From Candidatus Terasakiella magnetica (GTDB lineage Bacteria > Pseudomonadota > Alphaproteobacteria > Rhodospirillales > Terasakiellaceae): a stretch of DNA of 64,000 nt. The DNA is taken from contig NZ_FLYE01000001.1 of assembly GCF_900093605.1 (NCBI RefSeq), positions 558,001-622,000 on the forward strand. The letters are read 5' to 3'. Under the pieces are notes generated by a model. That model did no database searches. It saw nothing but the letters and a program-made list of their open reading frames with translations, and was not told the DNA's origin. Each line of letters starts with the position of its first letter. Positions within the stretch are counted from its first letter, which is position 1. This document shows positions 36,101-44,544 of this stretch, piece by piece. The translations under genes and the position numbers were made by a program.

Positions 36101-39100
36101 AGTGCCTGTGTCACTTGCACTGTCATCATCCGTGGCTTGGTAGGTGAAGCTCACTGTCTGGGTCGCGTCTTTGGCGAGACTATTGTAGGTGGCGTGGGAG
36201 GGGTTAAATGTGTAGGTACCATCGGCATTAAAGCTTAGCCCATCTGGTGAGACACTGGTCAGGCTATAGGTTAGAGAGCTATCTTCCACATCACTTGCGC
36301 TAACAGTTGCGCTGTAAGTGGATGCCCCTTCATCCAAAGCAACAGCCCCGTCATTTGCAACGGGCGTATCATTGACGGCATTCACAGTGATATTGGCAGT
36401 TGCAGCAGTCCCCTTATAACCATCTGAGACTTGATAATTCAGTGTTATCGCATTTGTCGCGTTCTCAGCTGGTGTGAGGGTCCAGCTGCCATCGCTATTT
36501 TGGGTTAAGGTGCCGCTGCTGGTGGTTAAATTCACCACTGACATGGTATCGGTATCGCTTGCTTGGCCCAAAAGTTGGGTTGAGGTGATGTTTAAAGCCG
36601 TATCTTCATTGGTTGATAAAGCAACAGCACCGGCAATTTGCGGGGCATTATTAATGGTGCTAAAACCATTGCCATCCACATTACCAATTGTGGTTACAGC
36701 TTCGATCTTGCTGGCAATATTATCCGATCCATAGGTCGTTGCCAAATTAGCCAAGACGGTTAAATCATCTGCATTTGTTTTCAAATTCCCAGCTGCTTCA
36801 TCAGCCACAATGGCAACTTGGGCAAGACTGGTCAGTAATGAGTTTCCTGAGCCGCCCAGACTGATGTAAGTATCAATCTGAGTATTGGAGGCGCTGATAA
36901 TACTTGCCGTATTCGCAGCCGCATTTGTTGCTGTGGTGATATCGCTGCTGCTCAGAACACTGGATGCAGCCGTTGAAATAACGGATTGAAGCTTTGTGCT
37001 GTTTGAAATATCAAACCCGGAAGGGTCACCTGAAATGGAACTTGCAATCGCATCAAACATTGCACCGGAGGCACCGCTTTCAGTCAAGCCGGATGAAGAT
37101 GCGCCTTCCAGCACCGAGGCTGCCTGCATAATCGTATTTTGAACCTGAACCCCAATGGCAGCCACTTTCGCAATCGCTGCATTACTTGCCCCTGCGACCG
37201 GGTCAACAGAAGTCAGGTCAATGGAACTATCAATCCCAAATGCTGTCTTTAAATCGCTTTCACTAACGCCACTTGCCAGCAATGAGGTTAAGGGAGTGAC
37301 AACGGTTGACCCACTTGGAGCTTGCAAGACCCCATAAAATGATTTCCCGGTCGCGATGTCTGTCCCGCCCGTCATAGAAATCACATAATCCGTTGCCGAT
37401 GTCGTCAATGTATAATTACCGGACGCATCAGTTGTGGCTTCTTCGGTTTCATTCGCATCTTGAATACCATCTTTATCAAGATCGACAAAAACAGTTGCGC
37501 CGCTGAGATACCCATCAACACCTATGCCACTAAATGTTACAGCAGGAGCTGATGTTTCGGCATCATTTTGGTTTGTTGACGTCTCTTCTTCATTGTCTTC
37601 TTGAAGCTCAATGGTTTCATCTGCAAAAGAGGTTGTGGTGGTTGTCGTACTGACAATATTGATATTTTGGTATGTGGTTGCTGAGGAAGAAGCACCGTTG
37701 AACTCTACCTCAAAATCATCATGAGGCCGAAAAGCTGAAACGATTTCCTCAGTCTGAATAGGCGGCGGGTTTTCTATGGCTGAAACATTTTCAGTTTCGT
37801 CTTCCTCTTTCTTGATATTGACTTGATAACCGACATATTGCTCGGCTTGCTCATAGCTGCTTCTTGTAACTTCATAAGCATCGCGCGCAGCATTTTTTGT
37901 AATTTCAGCTGTTGTGTGAGCTTGGGTAGCTTCTTCTTTCAATGCCAACATGCGCGACACGGCATCTAACGCTCTTTCCTCAGCTCTTTGTGCCGAGCTT
38001 TGTGCTATGGATGCATTTTCTTGCAGCCTGAGCAATGTGCTTTTTAAGCTGTTAATATCAAGTTGCATCAAAAAGATTTGTTGCTGATCGGCACCTTGCT
38101 CAATAAGAAGCTGTATTTCTAACTGGAGCGCTTCAAGCTGTGCTTCAGCAGCTAGCTGTTCAGCCAGAAGCTTTTCTGCTTCTTCTAAAGACAAAGTTGC
38201 CTTTTCTTCCAACTCTTGGGCTTGGGTTTCAGCCTCTAAGGCTGCCTTTTCAGCTTCAAGCGCTTCTTGTTCTGCAATATCAGCGGCTTCTTTTATTGCA
38301 TCTTCAAGCGCTTTGGCTTCAATCGCTCTTTCTGCAAGACTTGGGGGTAAGTTTTCAAAAACCTTCTCAGTTAGTTTTTCAACCTGACGGGGCGACAAGC
38401 TGAAGCGGCTAATGAGGGTATTATCCCCACTTGCAACGCTCCATCCGATATTGGCTTCATTGGTGGTACCAAGGACACGCCCTTGTGGCGTGGTGATGAC
38501 AATCTCACCTGCGGTTTCGCCTTGAAGAGTTGTTTCCAGAAGGTTGATGGCGCGAAAACGACCCTCAACATATTCCAGAAAAACCTTGGTCCCGCGAATA
38601 CCAATTGTCGCAACCGGTGTGTTAATAGATACAGCATCAGGATTAAGTTTTGCGATATGTCCGCTGACATAACTGGCCGTGCCTTCTAATAAAGATAAAA
38701 CAGCCTGTCCGTCTTGGTTACCTGGGTCATAAACCATTTCGTCCATGACCATTTCAGAGTTTTCTCCCAAGGAGAAACTACTGGTATCGGCAAGCGTTAT
38801 ACCAACCCCGCCAGTTGCATCGGTTTCAATCGTGTCACCTTGGTAAATTTTAGCGCCGACTTGTAAGACGTCAGAACTGCCATCGGCATGGGTTACCGAT
38901 ACAGTGCCAGAAATACTTTCAACAGTTCCAATTGGCTCGCCAACGCGCGTATTAACAGGTGTGTTTTGAGCTATTTCTAATGGGTTATTTGTAGAAGAGA
39001 TTGCCTGATTGAGGTCGACTTCAATGTCTGTAGACGAGTTTACAGAAGAAGAGGCACTGGAGCCTTCCCCTAACACTTTTTCAACAGCGGCATGATCAAT

Positions 39101-39145
39101 AGTCTCTTTTTGCCACTGTTCACGACTGATCATATAGGTCGGCAT
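33125..39145 (-). CDS. giant FecR / coiled-coil / cadherin-like / RTX repeat surface protein
   Basis: About 2006 aa when started at ATG 39145 (GAGG 6 bases upstream). Order: no signal peptide; FecR-like domain (about 70-235: GEPIGTVESISGTVSV, VATIGIRGTKVFLE); Ala/Glu-rich coiled coil (about 270-450); acidic linker; calcium-loop repeat VDLDKDGIQDANE (about 560); Ser/Ala-rich helical region (about 600-865); nine cadherin-like repeats of about 95 residues (about 870-1730, each opening NDAP-type and with TEDT and SDVDGDTL motifs); RTX nonapeptides (GLAGNDTLNGGLGDD, GGEGADVLYGENGKD); and a Ser/Thr-rich C-terminus. It looks like a type I secreted adhesin. No T1SS genes are in the window. It lies between the tRNA-Leu and its repeat. 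Confidence 0.85.
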   Translation of the reverse strand: MPTYMISREQWQKETIDHAAVEKVLGEGSSASSSVNSSTDIEVDLNQAISSTNNPLEIAQNTPVNTRVGEPIGTVESISGTVSVTHADGSSDVLQVGAKIYQGDTIETDATGGVGITLADTSSFSLGENSEMVMDEMVYDPGNQDGQAVLSLLEGTASYVSGHIAKLNPDAVSINTPVATIGIRGTKVFLEYVEGRFRAINLLETTLQGETAGEIVITTPQGRVLGTTNEANIGWSVASGDNTLISRFSLSPRQVEKLTEKVFENLPPSLAERAIEAKALEDAIKEAADIAEQEALEAEKAALEAETQAQELEEKATLSLEEAEKLLAEQLAAEAQLEALQLEIQLLIEQGADQQQIFLMQLDINSLKSTLLRLQENASIAQSSAQRAEERALDAVSRMLALKEEATQAHTTAEITKNAARDAYEVTRSSYEQAEQYVGYQVNIKKEEDETENVSAIENPPPIQTEEIVSAFRPHDDFEVEFNGASSSATTYQNINIVSTTTTTTSFADETIELQEDNEEETSTNQNDAETSAPAVTFSGIGVDGYLSGATVFVDLDKDGIQDANETEEATTDASGNYTLTTSATDYVISMTGGTDIATGKSFYGVLQAPSGSTVVTPLTSLLASGVSESDLKTAFGIDSSIDLTSVDPVAGASNAAIAKVAAIGVQVQNTIMQAASVLEGASSSGLTESGASGAMFDAIASSISGDPSGFDISNSTKLQSVISTAASSVLSSSDITTATNAAANTASIISASNTQIDTYISLGGSGNSLLTSLAQVAIVADEAAGNLKTNADDLTVLANLATTYGSDNIASKIEAVTTIGNVDGNGFSTINNAPQIAGAVALSTNEDTALNITSTQLLGQASDTDTMSVVNLTTSSGTLTQNSDGSWTLTPAENATNAITLNYQVSDGYKGTAATANITVNAVNDTPVANDGAVALDEGASTYSATVSASDVEDSSLTYSLTSVSPDGLSFNADGTYTFNPSHATYNSLAKDATQTVSFTYQATDDDSASDTGTVTITLSGTNDTPTVSSNVSLDDVAYKEDTAFSLTKAQLLANTSDADGDTLDVLNVSVTSGGTIVDNGDATWTITPTLNSTADVVLSYTVSDTKGGTVTHGAVIDIDPVNDAPVLSSITLSSGTEDIAYTLNESAFLASSVVSDVENDSLSVSNVTVNQGSAVDNGDNWTITPPQDYEGTIEVTYTISDGSNSVSNTTDLLFLAANDAPTVSDTPVALSGTEDTAITITQSQLLTSYASDVDNDTLSVQNLATSDGGTLQDNGNSTWTYTPLDNVNGAINFTFKVSDGTTTTDGAATLTLASVDDAPITSGTAVLSATNGQSLSISIADLLNYASDVENQTLSVTNLSASAGTLDEVRDESNNLTGWTYTPASSGTVTFSYGIFDGTNTTTTTATVNVAQAESSNQSPVKTNTVSLSGEEDAGSADYITITKTQLLANASDPDGDTLYITDLSASSGSLSFDSASADWHFVPTANSTADVTFTYKISDGALSIDQTATLSLSALNDVPTVSDSVILSGGQEDTVLAITANQLLGNASDVDSGDTLSIQSDSLSASTGNLVSTEDGWNFTPTQDSTDDVTFSYVVTDGNGGTVNASAIASFSAVNDAPSVSGDVSLSATEDTNLTITKTQLLSNTTDVDGDTLLVQSLSHNGNGVLTYNDDDTWTYAPESNSTSGVTFSYNVYDGTTTTAAQAVASFASDGTTEGTSGIDTLSGTSSADTLDGLAGNDTLNGGLGDDYLNGGEGDDFAVYSGNMADYEFAPNSDGLMTIRDLNTGDGDDGTDVLVSIENYIFADQTLTGTPGEVTGTDSSDNLSGGGGVDLVNAGDGDDVIFTHNGNDIINAGGGADTVWAGNGQDTITGGEGADVLYGENGKDVIVLSNGDVTIDGGTSSDTIRLLNGDDFDLSTGSVSISSIETFDLSTDTAENILTLSSTNVASFNTAKSIVIDGTDSDKVITSDTGWTQGATSNGYTTYDHTASGASMQIGENIAVTSS

Positions 39146-39365
39146 AGACAACCTCACCATTGTCTATGTCAAACACCCTGTGAAAGCTAAAGTCTATTCA
39201 TTTTCAATCCCTCAGCTGTCCGCATAAAAGGGACTCTGAGTTCAAACGTAAATACCCTTCCCACAGAAAAGCCTGACAATTTCAAAACAGTCTTGCACAT
39301 AGGTATAATTACATATTTTTTATAATCATTCAAGTTTTAGAGTCGGTTAGAAAGCTAGGTTGAGT

Positions 39366-39572
39366 ATGAGATATGACGACAAGAGTACTCATGGCTCACC
39401 TTATCAAGGCAGCTTCTCAGCGAAACAGATCAAACCTTATCGTCAGGCAGCACTCTTGTGGCTCTTAGACAACGAAAACGACAGATGGGTGCAACATGCC
39501 ATCCACAAGATCAACAGCCAGTATCAACGTGCAGGGCATCATGTGGAACCATCATCAAGGATGACCCAATAA
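39366..39572 (+). CDS. possible small protein of unknown function
   Basis: A 68-aa frame from ATG 39366 (AGG 6 bases upstream), MRYDDKSTHGSPYQGSF onward, with a basic, aromatic-rich middle (YRQAALLWLL) and a C-terminal SSRMTQ. A hairpin terminator begins 25 bp after its stop, which supports a real transcript. It is divergent from the giant gene. No family is recognised. It could also be a remnant of the putative inserted segment. Confidence 0.4.
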   Translation: MRYDDKSTHGSPYQGSFSAKQIKPYRQAALLWLLDNENDRWVQHAIHKINSQYQRAGHHVEPSSRMTQ

Positions 39573-39596
39573 ATCTTTGGGTATACGCCTTGAGTA

Positions 39597-39638
39597 ATAA
39601 AAAACCCCTCGCTTGGTAAAGGCGAAGGGGATTTTTTT
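39597..39638 (+). terminator. Rho-independent terminator
   Basis: Stem CCCCTCGC (39605-39612) with GCGAAGGGG (39622-39630, one bulged A), followed by seven Ts and preceded by a run of As, so it may work in both directions. It would end the small + strand gene, and on the minus strand the tRNA-Leu transcript. Confidence 0.7.
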
Positions 39639-39720
39639 ATGGTCTACCATCTGGTCAACCCTCCCCTATGTCTCATAAATAAAACACGGGATAATCAATA
39701 GGTTGACCTCGGTTTACCCA

Positions 39721-39741
39721 AGATTTTGGTGCGCTCGAGAA
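39721..39741 (+). repeat. 21-bp repeat at the tRNA-Leu 3' end (possible att site)
   Basis: Partner of 32687-32707. It starts six bases outside the CCA end and reaches into the T stem. Because this copy belongs to the complete tRNA gene, it would be the tRNA-side junction if the segment between the copies came in by site-specific integration. Confidence 0.6.
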
Positions 39742-39811
39742 GACTCGAACTTCCACTCGGTTAAGAACATCGACCTCAACGATGCGCGTCTACCAATTCC
39801 GCCACGAGCGC
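39727..39811 (-). tRNA. tRNA-Leu (anticodon GAG)
   Basis: 85 nt read on the minus strand. Acceptor GCGCTCG pairs with CGAGCGC, followed by A and an encoded CCA. The D arm contains GCGGAATTGGTAGACGC. The anticodon stem CATCG/CGATG encloses loop TTGAGGT, giving anticodon GAG (reads CUC/CUU). The long variable arm (about 13 nt) is that of a class II tRNA. The T arm is GGAAG-TTCGAGT-CTTCT. The 3' end coincides with a 21-bp sequence repeated at 32687. Confidence 0.95.
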
Positions 39812-39911
39812 AAAAATGTAGCAAAAGATTTGTTAACAGTGTATTGAGGTAAAAACCGTTAACCACCTTGTGTGGACGTGGGTATAAACAAATGAATCAG
39901 ATAGATCAAGC

Positions 39912-40589
39912 ATGAATAATAAAAAAATTTCAACAATGATGAGAAATGGCATTGAGTGGCGTTTTAGTGACGACGAAGTCCCTTATGAAGAAGCTCTTTC
40001 TTTCATGGAAAATCGCGTTGCAGAAATCAATGAAGGCAAGGCACCAGAATGTATCTGGCTTCTAGAACACCCTCCCCTTTATACCGCGGGGACCAGCGCC
40101 AACCCAAGTGACTTGATTGATCCTGAGCGTTTCCCGGTTTATGACGCTGGACGTGGTGGGCAATATACCTATCATGGCCCCGGTCAACGCATTGCTTATG
40201 TCATGCTGGATTTAACCAAACGCGGGCGCGATATTCGCAAATTCGTTCATAAGCTTGAAGAATGGGTCATCCAGACACTTGCGACCTTCAACATCACAGG
40301 TGAGCGCCGCGATGGCCGTGTGGGCATCTGGGTTGATCGTGGCATGGGCAAAGAAGATAAAATCGGTGCCATTGGTGTGCGCGTGCGCAAATGGGTCACC
40401 TTCCACGGGATTTCACTCAATGTGGAACCAGACCTTTCCCATTTTAACGGAATCGTCCCTTGTGGCATTTCTGAACATGGCGTGACGTCCCTTCAAGACC
40501 TTGGCACATGGATCACCATGCAGGAAGTCGATAGCCTGCTGATGACTTGCTTTGATGCGGTTTTTGAAGAAGGTGTTGAGGAAGACTAG
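39912..40589 (+). CDS. lipB: octanoyl-[acyl-carrier-protein]:protein N-octanoyltransferase
   Basis: A 225-aa LipB. The family moves the octanoyl group from ACP to lipoyl domains of 2-oxoacid dehydrogenases and GcvH. Visible are [20 protein letters not shown] (active-site loop), [22 protein letters not shown] with the catalytic lysine of the GAIGV block, and [15 protein letters not shown] with the catalytic cysteine. The length is normal. No strong ribosome site is seen at ATG 39912, so the exact start is less sure. A terminator follows 5 bp after the stop. Confidence 0.95.
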   Translation: MNNKKISTMMRNGIEWRFSDDEVPYEEALSFMENRVAEINEGKAPECIWLLEHPPLYTAGTSANPSDLIDPERFPVYDAGRGGQYTYHGPGQRIAYVMLDLTKRGRDIRKFVHKLEEWVIQTLATFNITGERRDGRVGIWVDRGMGKEDKIGAIGVRVRKWVTFHGISLNVEPDLSHFNGIVPCGISEHGVTSLQDLGTWITMQEVDSLLMTCFDAVFEEGVEED

Positions 40590-40594
40590 ACATT

Positions 40595-40632
40595 AAAAAA
40601 GGCGCTCACCATAATCGGTCAGCGCCTTTTTT
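40595..40632. terminator. bidirectional terminator between lipB and the OmpA gene
   Basis: AAAAAAGGCGCT...AGCGCCTTTTTT: ten-base arms 40601-40610 and 40617-40626 with one mismatch, A-run before and T-run after. It serves both convergent genes. Confidence 0.85.
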
Positions 40633-40655
40633 ATTTTACAATAAGGGATGAAACC

Positions 40656-41465
40656 TTATTTGAAGGAAACAACAACACGACGGTTGCGAGCTTCTTCAAT
40701 TTCATCACCAGTTGTCACAGCGTTCATGCTTTCGCCGCTTGCACCAACACGGATAGATTTACCCATGATGCCATGCGCTTTAAGGAAATCAGAAACCGCT
40801 TGTGCACGTGTCAAAGCCAATGACTCGTTGTAAGCTGCATTACCTTTGGTATCTGTATGACCAGTTACCATTACAGCATTTGCACCACGGCCCATCATAG
40901 AGGCCTTAACCAACAAGCCTTTAGACTCATCAGTCAGCATAGAGCTGTTGAAATCGAAATAAACGATGATGTCATCAGAAGCTTTCGCTTTTTCACCGCT
41001 CATATCGTTTAGGCCAGCCATGAAGTATTTTTTACATGCTTCAATATCGTCTGGCTGGAAGTTTTCTTCTTGTTCTTGCATCCAGCAGTCATAACCTGCT
41101 TGTGCACGCGCCGCTGCATTTGGTGCTTTCACCTTACCACCCATGGCATAAGCCATAGTCAGTTTGTTGCGTGCCGCTGCCAGTTCTTCAACTTTGTCTG
41201 CCGGGATATTACGATCAGCAACCATTTGTGGTTCTACATCGCCTGTTGTTGCAGCCAATGCTTTGCCAACAAACAGTTTTGCATCAGCCCAGTCGCCTTC
41301 ATCACGCTCAAGACCAGCAAGGCGAGAATATTCACTTTGCAGTTCTTTTTGGAATGCAGAACCATCGTTTGCGGCCATTTTAGCACCATCGACGTCCCAG
41401 TTAGACGCACAAGCAGCCAATAATGGCAATGCACACAATGCAGTAGCTGTTTTTAGAAATTTCAT
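40656..41465 (-). CDS. OmpA-family peptidoglycan-associated lipoprotein
   Basis: A 269-aa protein starting at ATG 41465 behind AGGAGG. A lipoprotein signal peptide ends in the lipobox LLAAC with the lipidated Cys19. A roughly 130-residue helical domain follows. The C-terminal OmpA domain (about 155-269) shows IIVYFDFNSSMLT, VTGHTDTKGNAAYNESLALTRAQAV and RNRRVVV, so it should bind peptidoglycan at the outer membrane. The helical N-terminal half differs from Pal and may be a separate module. Confidence 0.9.
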   Translation of the reverse strand: MKFLKTATALCALPLLAACASNWDVDGAKMAANDGSAFQKELQSEYSRLAGLERDEGDWADAKLFVGKALAATTGDVEPQMVADRNIPADKVEELAAARNKLTMAYAMGGKVKAPNAAARAQAGYDCWMQEQEENFQPDDIEACKKYFMAGLNDMSGEKAKASDDIIVYFDFNSSMLTDESKGLLVKASMMGRGANAVMVTGHTDTKGNAAYNESLALTRAQAVSDFLKAHGIMGKSIRVGASGESMNAVTTGDEIEEARNRRVVVSFK

Positions 41466-41692
41466 AAATTCGCCTCCTAGACTTTTACATTTACTCTTCA
41501 TTGATCATTCTCAAAGAACGCACCTTTGAAGGTAAGCTCCCATTTTGAAACCCTGCCATAATGTTCCTCATTTTGCTACATTTGTAGAAGACATTGAACA
41601 TTAGGATTAATAAAATGATTGTGTCCTAATGCTTTTAGTGCAAGCTAAATATTGAAATAAATGAATATTTTTTAATGAAGGAGCCCCGTTGA

Positions 41693-42370
41693 GTGAGCAA
41701 TAGCCCTTTGCAACTGGCGATTTTCGACTGTGACGGTACCCTTGTGGATAGTCAGCATTCGATTATCAATGCCATGGACCTGACCTGTTCGACCTATGGA
41801 TTCGATAAAATATCGCGCGACTCCGTGCGCAGAGTCGTTGGTTTACCCCTTGAAATTGCTATGGAACAACTGTTTGAAGACCAAACACAATCCATGCATC
41901 ACGAGATGGCAGAAACCTATCGCAGCCACTTTCGCGACATGCGCCTTGCAGGTGATGTGGAAGAACCACTCTTTGACGGCACAATAAAAGCATTAGATGA
42001 CTTAGAGGCAGATGGCTGGCTTTTGGGTGTTGCAACAGGCAAGGCCATGCGCGGGCTTATCCCCACATTAGAGACACACGACCTGCAAAATAAGTTCGCC
42101 ACTTTGCAAACCGCTTGTCGCGCCATGGGCAAGCCACATCCTGAAATGGTGGAAAAAGCGCTCAGCGAAACAGGGGTTGAGGCAAAAAATGCGGTTGTTA
42201 TTGGCGATACGACTTACGATATTCATATGGCAGGCAATGCAAATGTTAAATCCATTGGCGTTTCATGGGGGTATCATGACGCCGAAGAACTAATGGATGC
42301 AGGGGCCGCTTGTATCATACATGACTACAGCGAACTAAAACAGGCAATCAACAAGGTAATGGAGAGTTAA
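41693..42370 (+). CDS. HAD-family hydrolase (phosphoglycolate phosphatase-like)
   Basis: A 225-aa protein with all HAD motifs: IFDCDGTLVDS (nucleophile Asp), a helical cap (about 20-90), VATGKAMRG (motif II), KPHPEMVEKAL (motif III lysine) and VVIGDTTYDIHMAGNA (motif IV). The start is GTG 41693 with GGAG 9 bases upstream. The gene nearest in type is gph, but the substrate is uncertain; pyrophosphatase or another phosphosugar activity is possible. Only 3 bp separate it from the AsmA gene. Confidence 0.87.
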   Translation: MSNSPLQLAIFDCDGTLVDSQHSIINAMDLTCSTYGFDKISRDSVRRVVGLPLEIAMEQLFEDQTQSMHHEMAETYRSHFRDMRLAGDVEEPLFDGTIKALDDLEADGWLLGVATGKAMRGLIPTLETHDLQNKFATLQTACRAMGKPHPEMVEKALSETGVEAKNAVVIGDTTYDIHMAGNANVKSIGVSWGYHDAEELMDAGAACIIHDYSELKQAINKVMES

Positions 42371-42373
42371 ACC

Positions 42374-44455
42374 ATGGGACGTTTAAAACTAATCATCGGG
42401 GGCGTGGTCGTCCTATTCGTTGGCGTAATCATCGCCGGGGTTGCCATTTTGAAATCCACTGATTTCAACCAATATAAAGGAGAGATCACCAAACAGGCCA
42501 AAGCTGCAACCGGGCGTGATTTAATTATTGCAGGTGATCTTCAGCTTGATATCTCGCTCTCGCCTAAAGTTCGTGTTGATGGGGTCAGCCTGTCAAATGC
42601 CTCGTGGGGGTCGCGCGCTGAAATGGTCAAGCTGAAAAGCTTCGCTGCTGAAATGAAGCTCCTCCCCTTGCTGTTTGGGGATATTCACATTGTTGAACTT
42701 GCCCTGATTGAACCTGACATCCTGCTTGAAACCGATAAAAAGGGCCAAGGCAACTGGGTGATGGGCACAGCCAAAGAAGCTGAAAAGTCAGAAGAAGAAT
42801 CCAGCGAGGGTGGCTCAGCCCCCCTGCCCGCAGTTAATTCAGTACGCATTGAAAAGGCACGTTTCACCTATAAAGACGGTGTAAAAGGTGAAGAAACTTC
42901 CATTGTTATCGATACTATGCAAGCCACTGCTAAAGACCTTGATGATCCGCTGAACCTGTTATTCAAAGGCTCCTTTAACAATCATGTGATTGAGCTGACA
43001 GGCCAGCTAGGTTCCCCTGAAGACCTGATGGAAGGTGAACCACTGGATATCAACCTCGCGCTTAAAGCGGCAGGCGCGACCTTTAACATTTCTGGTAAGG
43101 TGGCAGAACCTGCAAAAGGTAAAGGTCTCAACCTTGCCCTATCCGCCAAAAGTGACAACATTGCCCGCCTTGCAGAAATTGCAGGGGCAAAAGTCGGTAA
43201 AGTCGGCCCGTTTGAAATGGCAGCGACCCTTTCTGATGGGGATAAAAGCTATAAGCTGGGTGGACTAAACCTGAAGATCGGTTCAAGTGATATTTCTGGT
43301 GATGTGGTTGTTAATCTTGCCAACAAGACACCGCATATCAATGTGGACCTGTCTTCCAACCTGTTAAACGTTAAAGACGTCACACCTGCTTCTGAAGAAA
43401 AGGCGGCTGCGAAAACGCCAGCGGCTGCGGTTAAAAAAGAAGGTGGAAAACCAGCCAAGATTTTCCCATCTGATCCACTGGCACTTGACGGGCTGAAAGC
43501 TGTAAATGCCGATATTTCTTACAAAGCGAAAAAGCTTGTAGTTGCGGATTTTGCGCTGAACAATGTTTCAAAACTCATTAAGCTCAATGGCGGTAAGCTC
43601 AATGTGAAACCCGGCTTTAACATGGGTGGGGGTAGCTTTGGCGGCAGTGTTGACCTTGATGGGCGCAAACTGCCTGCTTCGCTTAAAATCAATCTCACAG
43701 GTAAAGACTTGGGCCTTGGGAACAGCTTAAAAGAAACAGGCGTTACCGACCTGATCCATGGTGGCGCGACGCAAGTTAAACTGAACCTATCGGCATCCGG
43801 TAAGTCTGTTGCAGGCCTGATGGCAAGCCTGAAGGGGAAAACACTGGTTAATGTGGGCGATGGTAAGATCAAATCCGATAAAGTGAATTTCTTGGGCGGT
43901 GATCTGGTTACAGGTGTTCTTGAAAAACTTATGCCAAGCGCCAACTCTGGTGAATTCACACCCTTTACCTGCATGGTGGTCAATCTTGATTTCAACAAGG
44001 GCGTTACCAAGTTTGAGCGCACAATTGCCGTTCAAACCAACGTGATGAATATCACCAGCTCCGGTCAGGTCAATCTGGCAAAAGAAACATTGGATGTAGG
44101 GGTAAAACCTGAACCACGCGGTGATACCGCCGATCTTGGCATTAATGCCGGTGGTTTAGCTGGCATGGTGCGCCTTACAGGGCCGCTTTCTTCACCCGGT
44201 GTTGGTGTTGATGCGGTTGGTGCAGCCAAAGCGGCCATGGGCATTGGTGCTGCCGTGGCAACAGGTGGGTTATCTTTACTAGTCAGTGGACTGACGGATA
44301 AAGCCATGTCTGATAGTGATCCTTGTGCAACGGCCTTGGGTAAAAAATCCACCGCTAAACCAGCCACAACAAGCAAATCCGCCCCACAAGAAAAACAACA
44401 AGCACCAGCAAATCCAGTTGGGGGCTTGCTCAAAATGTTTGGAAGCGGTAATTAA
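42374..44455 (+). CDS. AsmA-family protein
   Basis: A 693-aa protein. An N-terminal membrane helix (about 5-27) is followed by an AsmA domain (FNQYKGEITKQAKAATGRDLIIAGDLQLDISLSPKVRVDGVSL) and a long beta-rich periplasmic region, ending in an AsmA_2-type block (about 470-600) and a polar low-complexity tail. AsmA proteins are thought to act in lipid transport or outer-membrane homeostasis. The ribosome site GGAGAG overlaps the stop of the HAD gene, so the two are translationally coupled. Confidence 0.88.
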   Translation: MGRLKLIIGGVVVLFVGVIIAGVAILKSTDFNQYKGEITKQAKAATGRDLIIAGDLQLDISLSPKVRVDGVSLSNASWGSRAEMVKLKSFAAEMKLLPLLFGDIHIVELALIEPDILLETDKKGQGNWVMGTAKEAEKSEEESSEGGSAPLPAVNSVRIEKARFTYKDGVKGEETSIVIDTMQATAKDLDDPLNLLFKGSFNNHVIELTGQLGSPEDLMEGEPLDINLALKAAGATFNISGKVAEPAKGKGLNLALSAKSDNIARLAEIAGAKVGKVGPFEMAATLSDGDKSYKLGGLNLKIGSSDISGDVVVNLANKTPHINVDLSSNLLNVKDVTPASEEKAAAKTPAAAVKKEGGKPAKIFPSDPLALDGLKAVNADISYKAKKLVVADFALNNVSKLIKLNGGKLNVKPGFNMGGGSFGGSVDLDGRKLPASLKINLTGKDLGLGNSLKETGVTDLIHGGATQVKLNLSASGKSVAGLMASLKGKTLVNVGDGKIKSDKVNFLGGDLVTGVLEKLMPSANSGEFTPFTCMVVNLDFNKGVTKFERTIAVQTNVMNITSSGQVNLAKETLDVGVKPEPRGDTADLGINAGGLAGMVRLTGPLSSPGVGVDAVGAAKAAMGIGAAVATGGLSLLVSGLTDKAMSDSDPCATALGKKSTAKPATTSKSAPQEKQQAPANPVGGLLKMFGSGN

Positions 44456-44473
44456 GGGGCAAATTTATTTGTC

Positions 44474-44520
44474 TCCCCCTCTTTGTCCTCAGCCATAGGC
44501 CACAACGATAAAGAGGGGGA
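44474..44520. repeat. inverted repeat between the AsmA and ATP12 genes
   Basis: Perfect 11-bp arms TCCCCCTCTTT (44474-44484) and AAAGAGGGGGA (44510-44520) with a 25-base loop and no T-run afterwards. It begins about 20 bp after the AsmA stop. It may be an RNA processing or stability hairpin. Confidence 0.5.
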
Positions 44521-44544
44521 CCACCTTGATTAGGACTATTCATT

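Noticed and set aside
33700-36700. Repeated short motifs in DNA that look like an array
   Set aside because: They follow the cadherin-like protein repeats in frame at about 95 codons and diverge in sequence; not CRISPR or a tandem DNA repeat.
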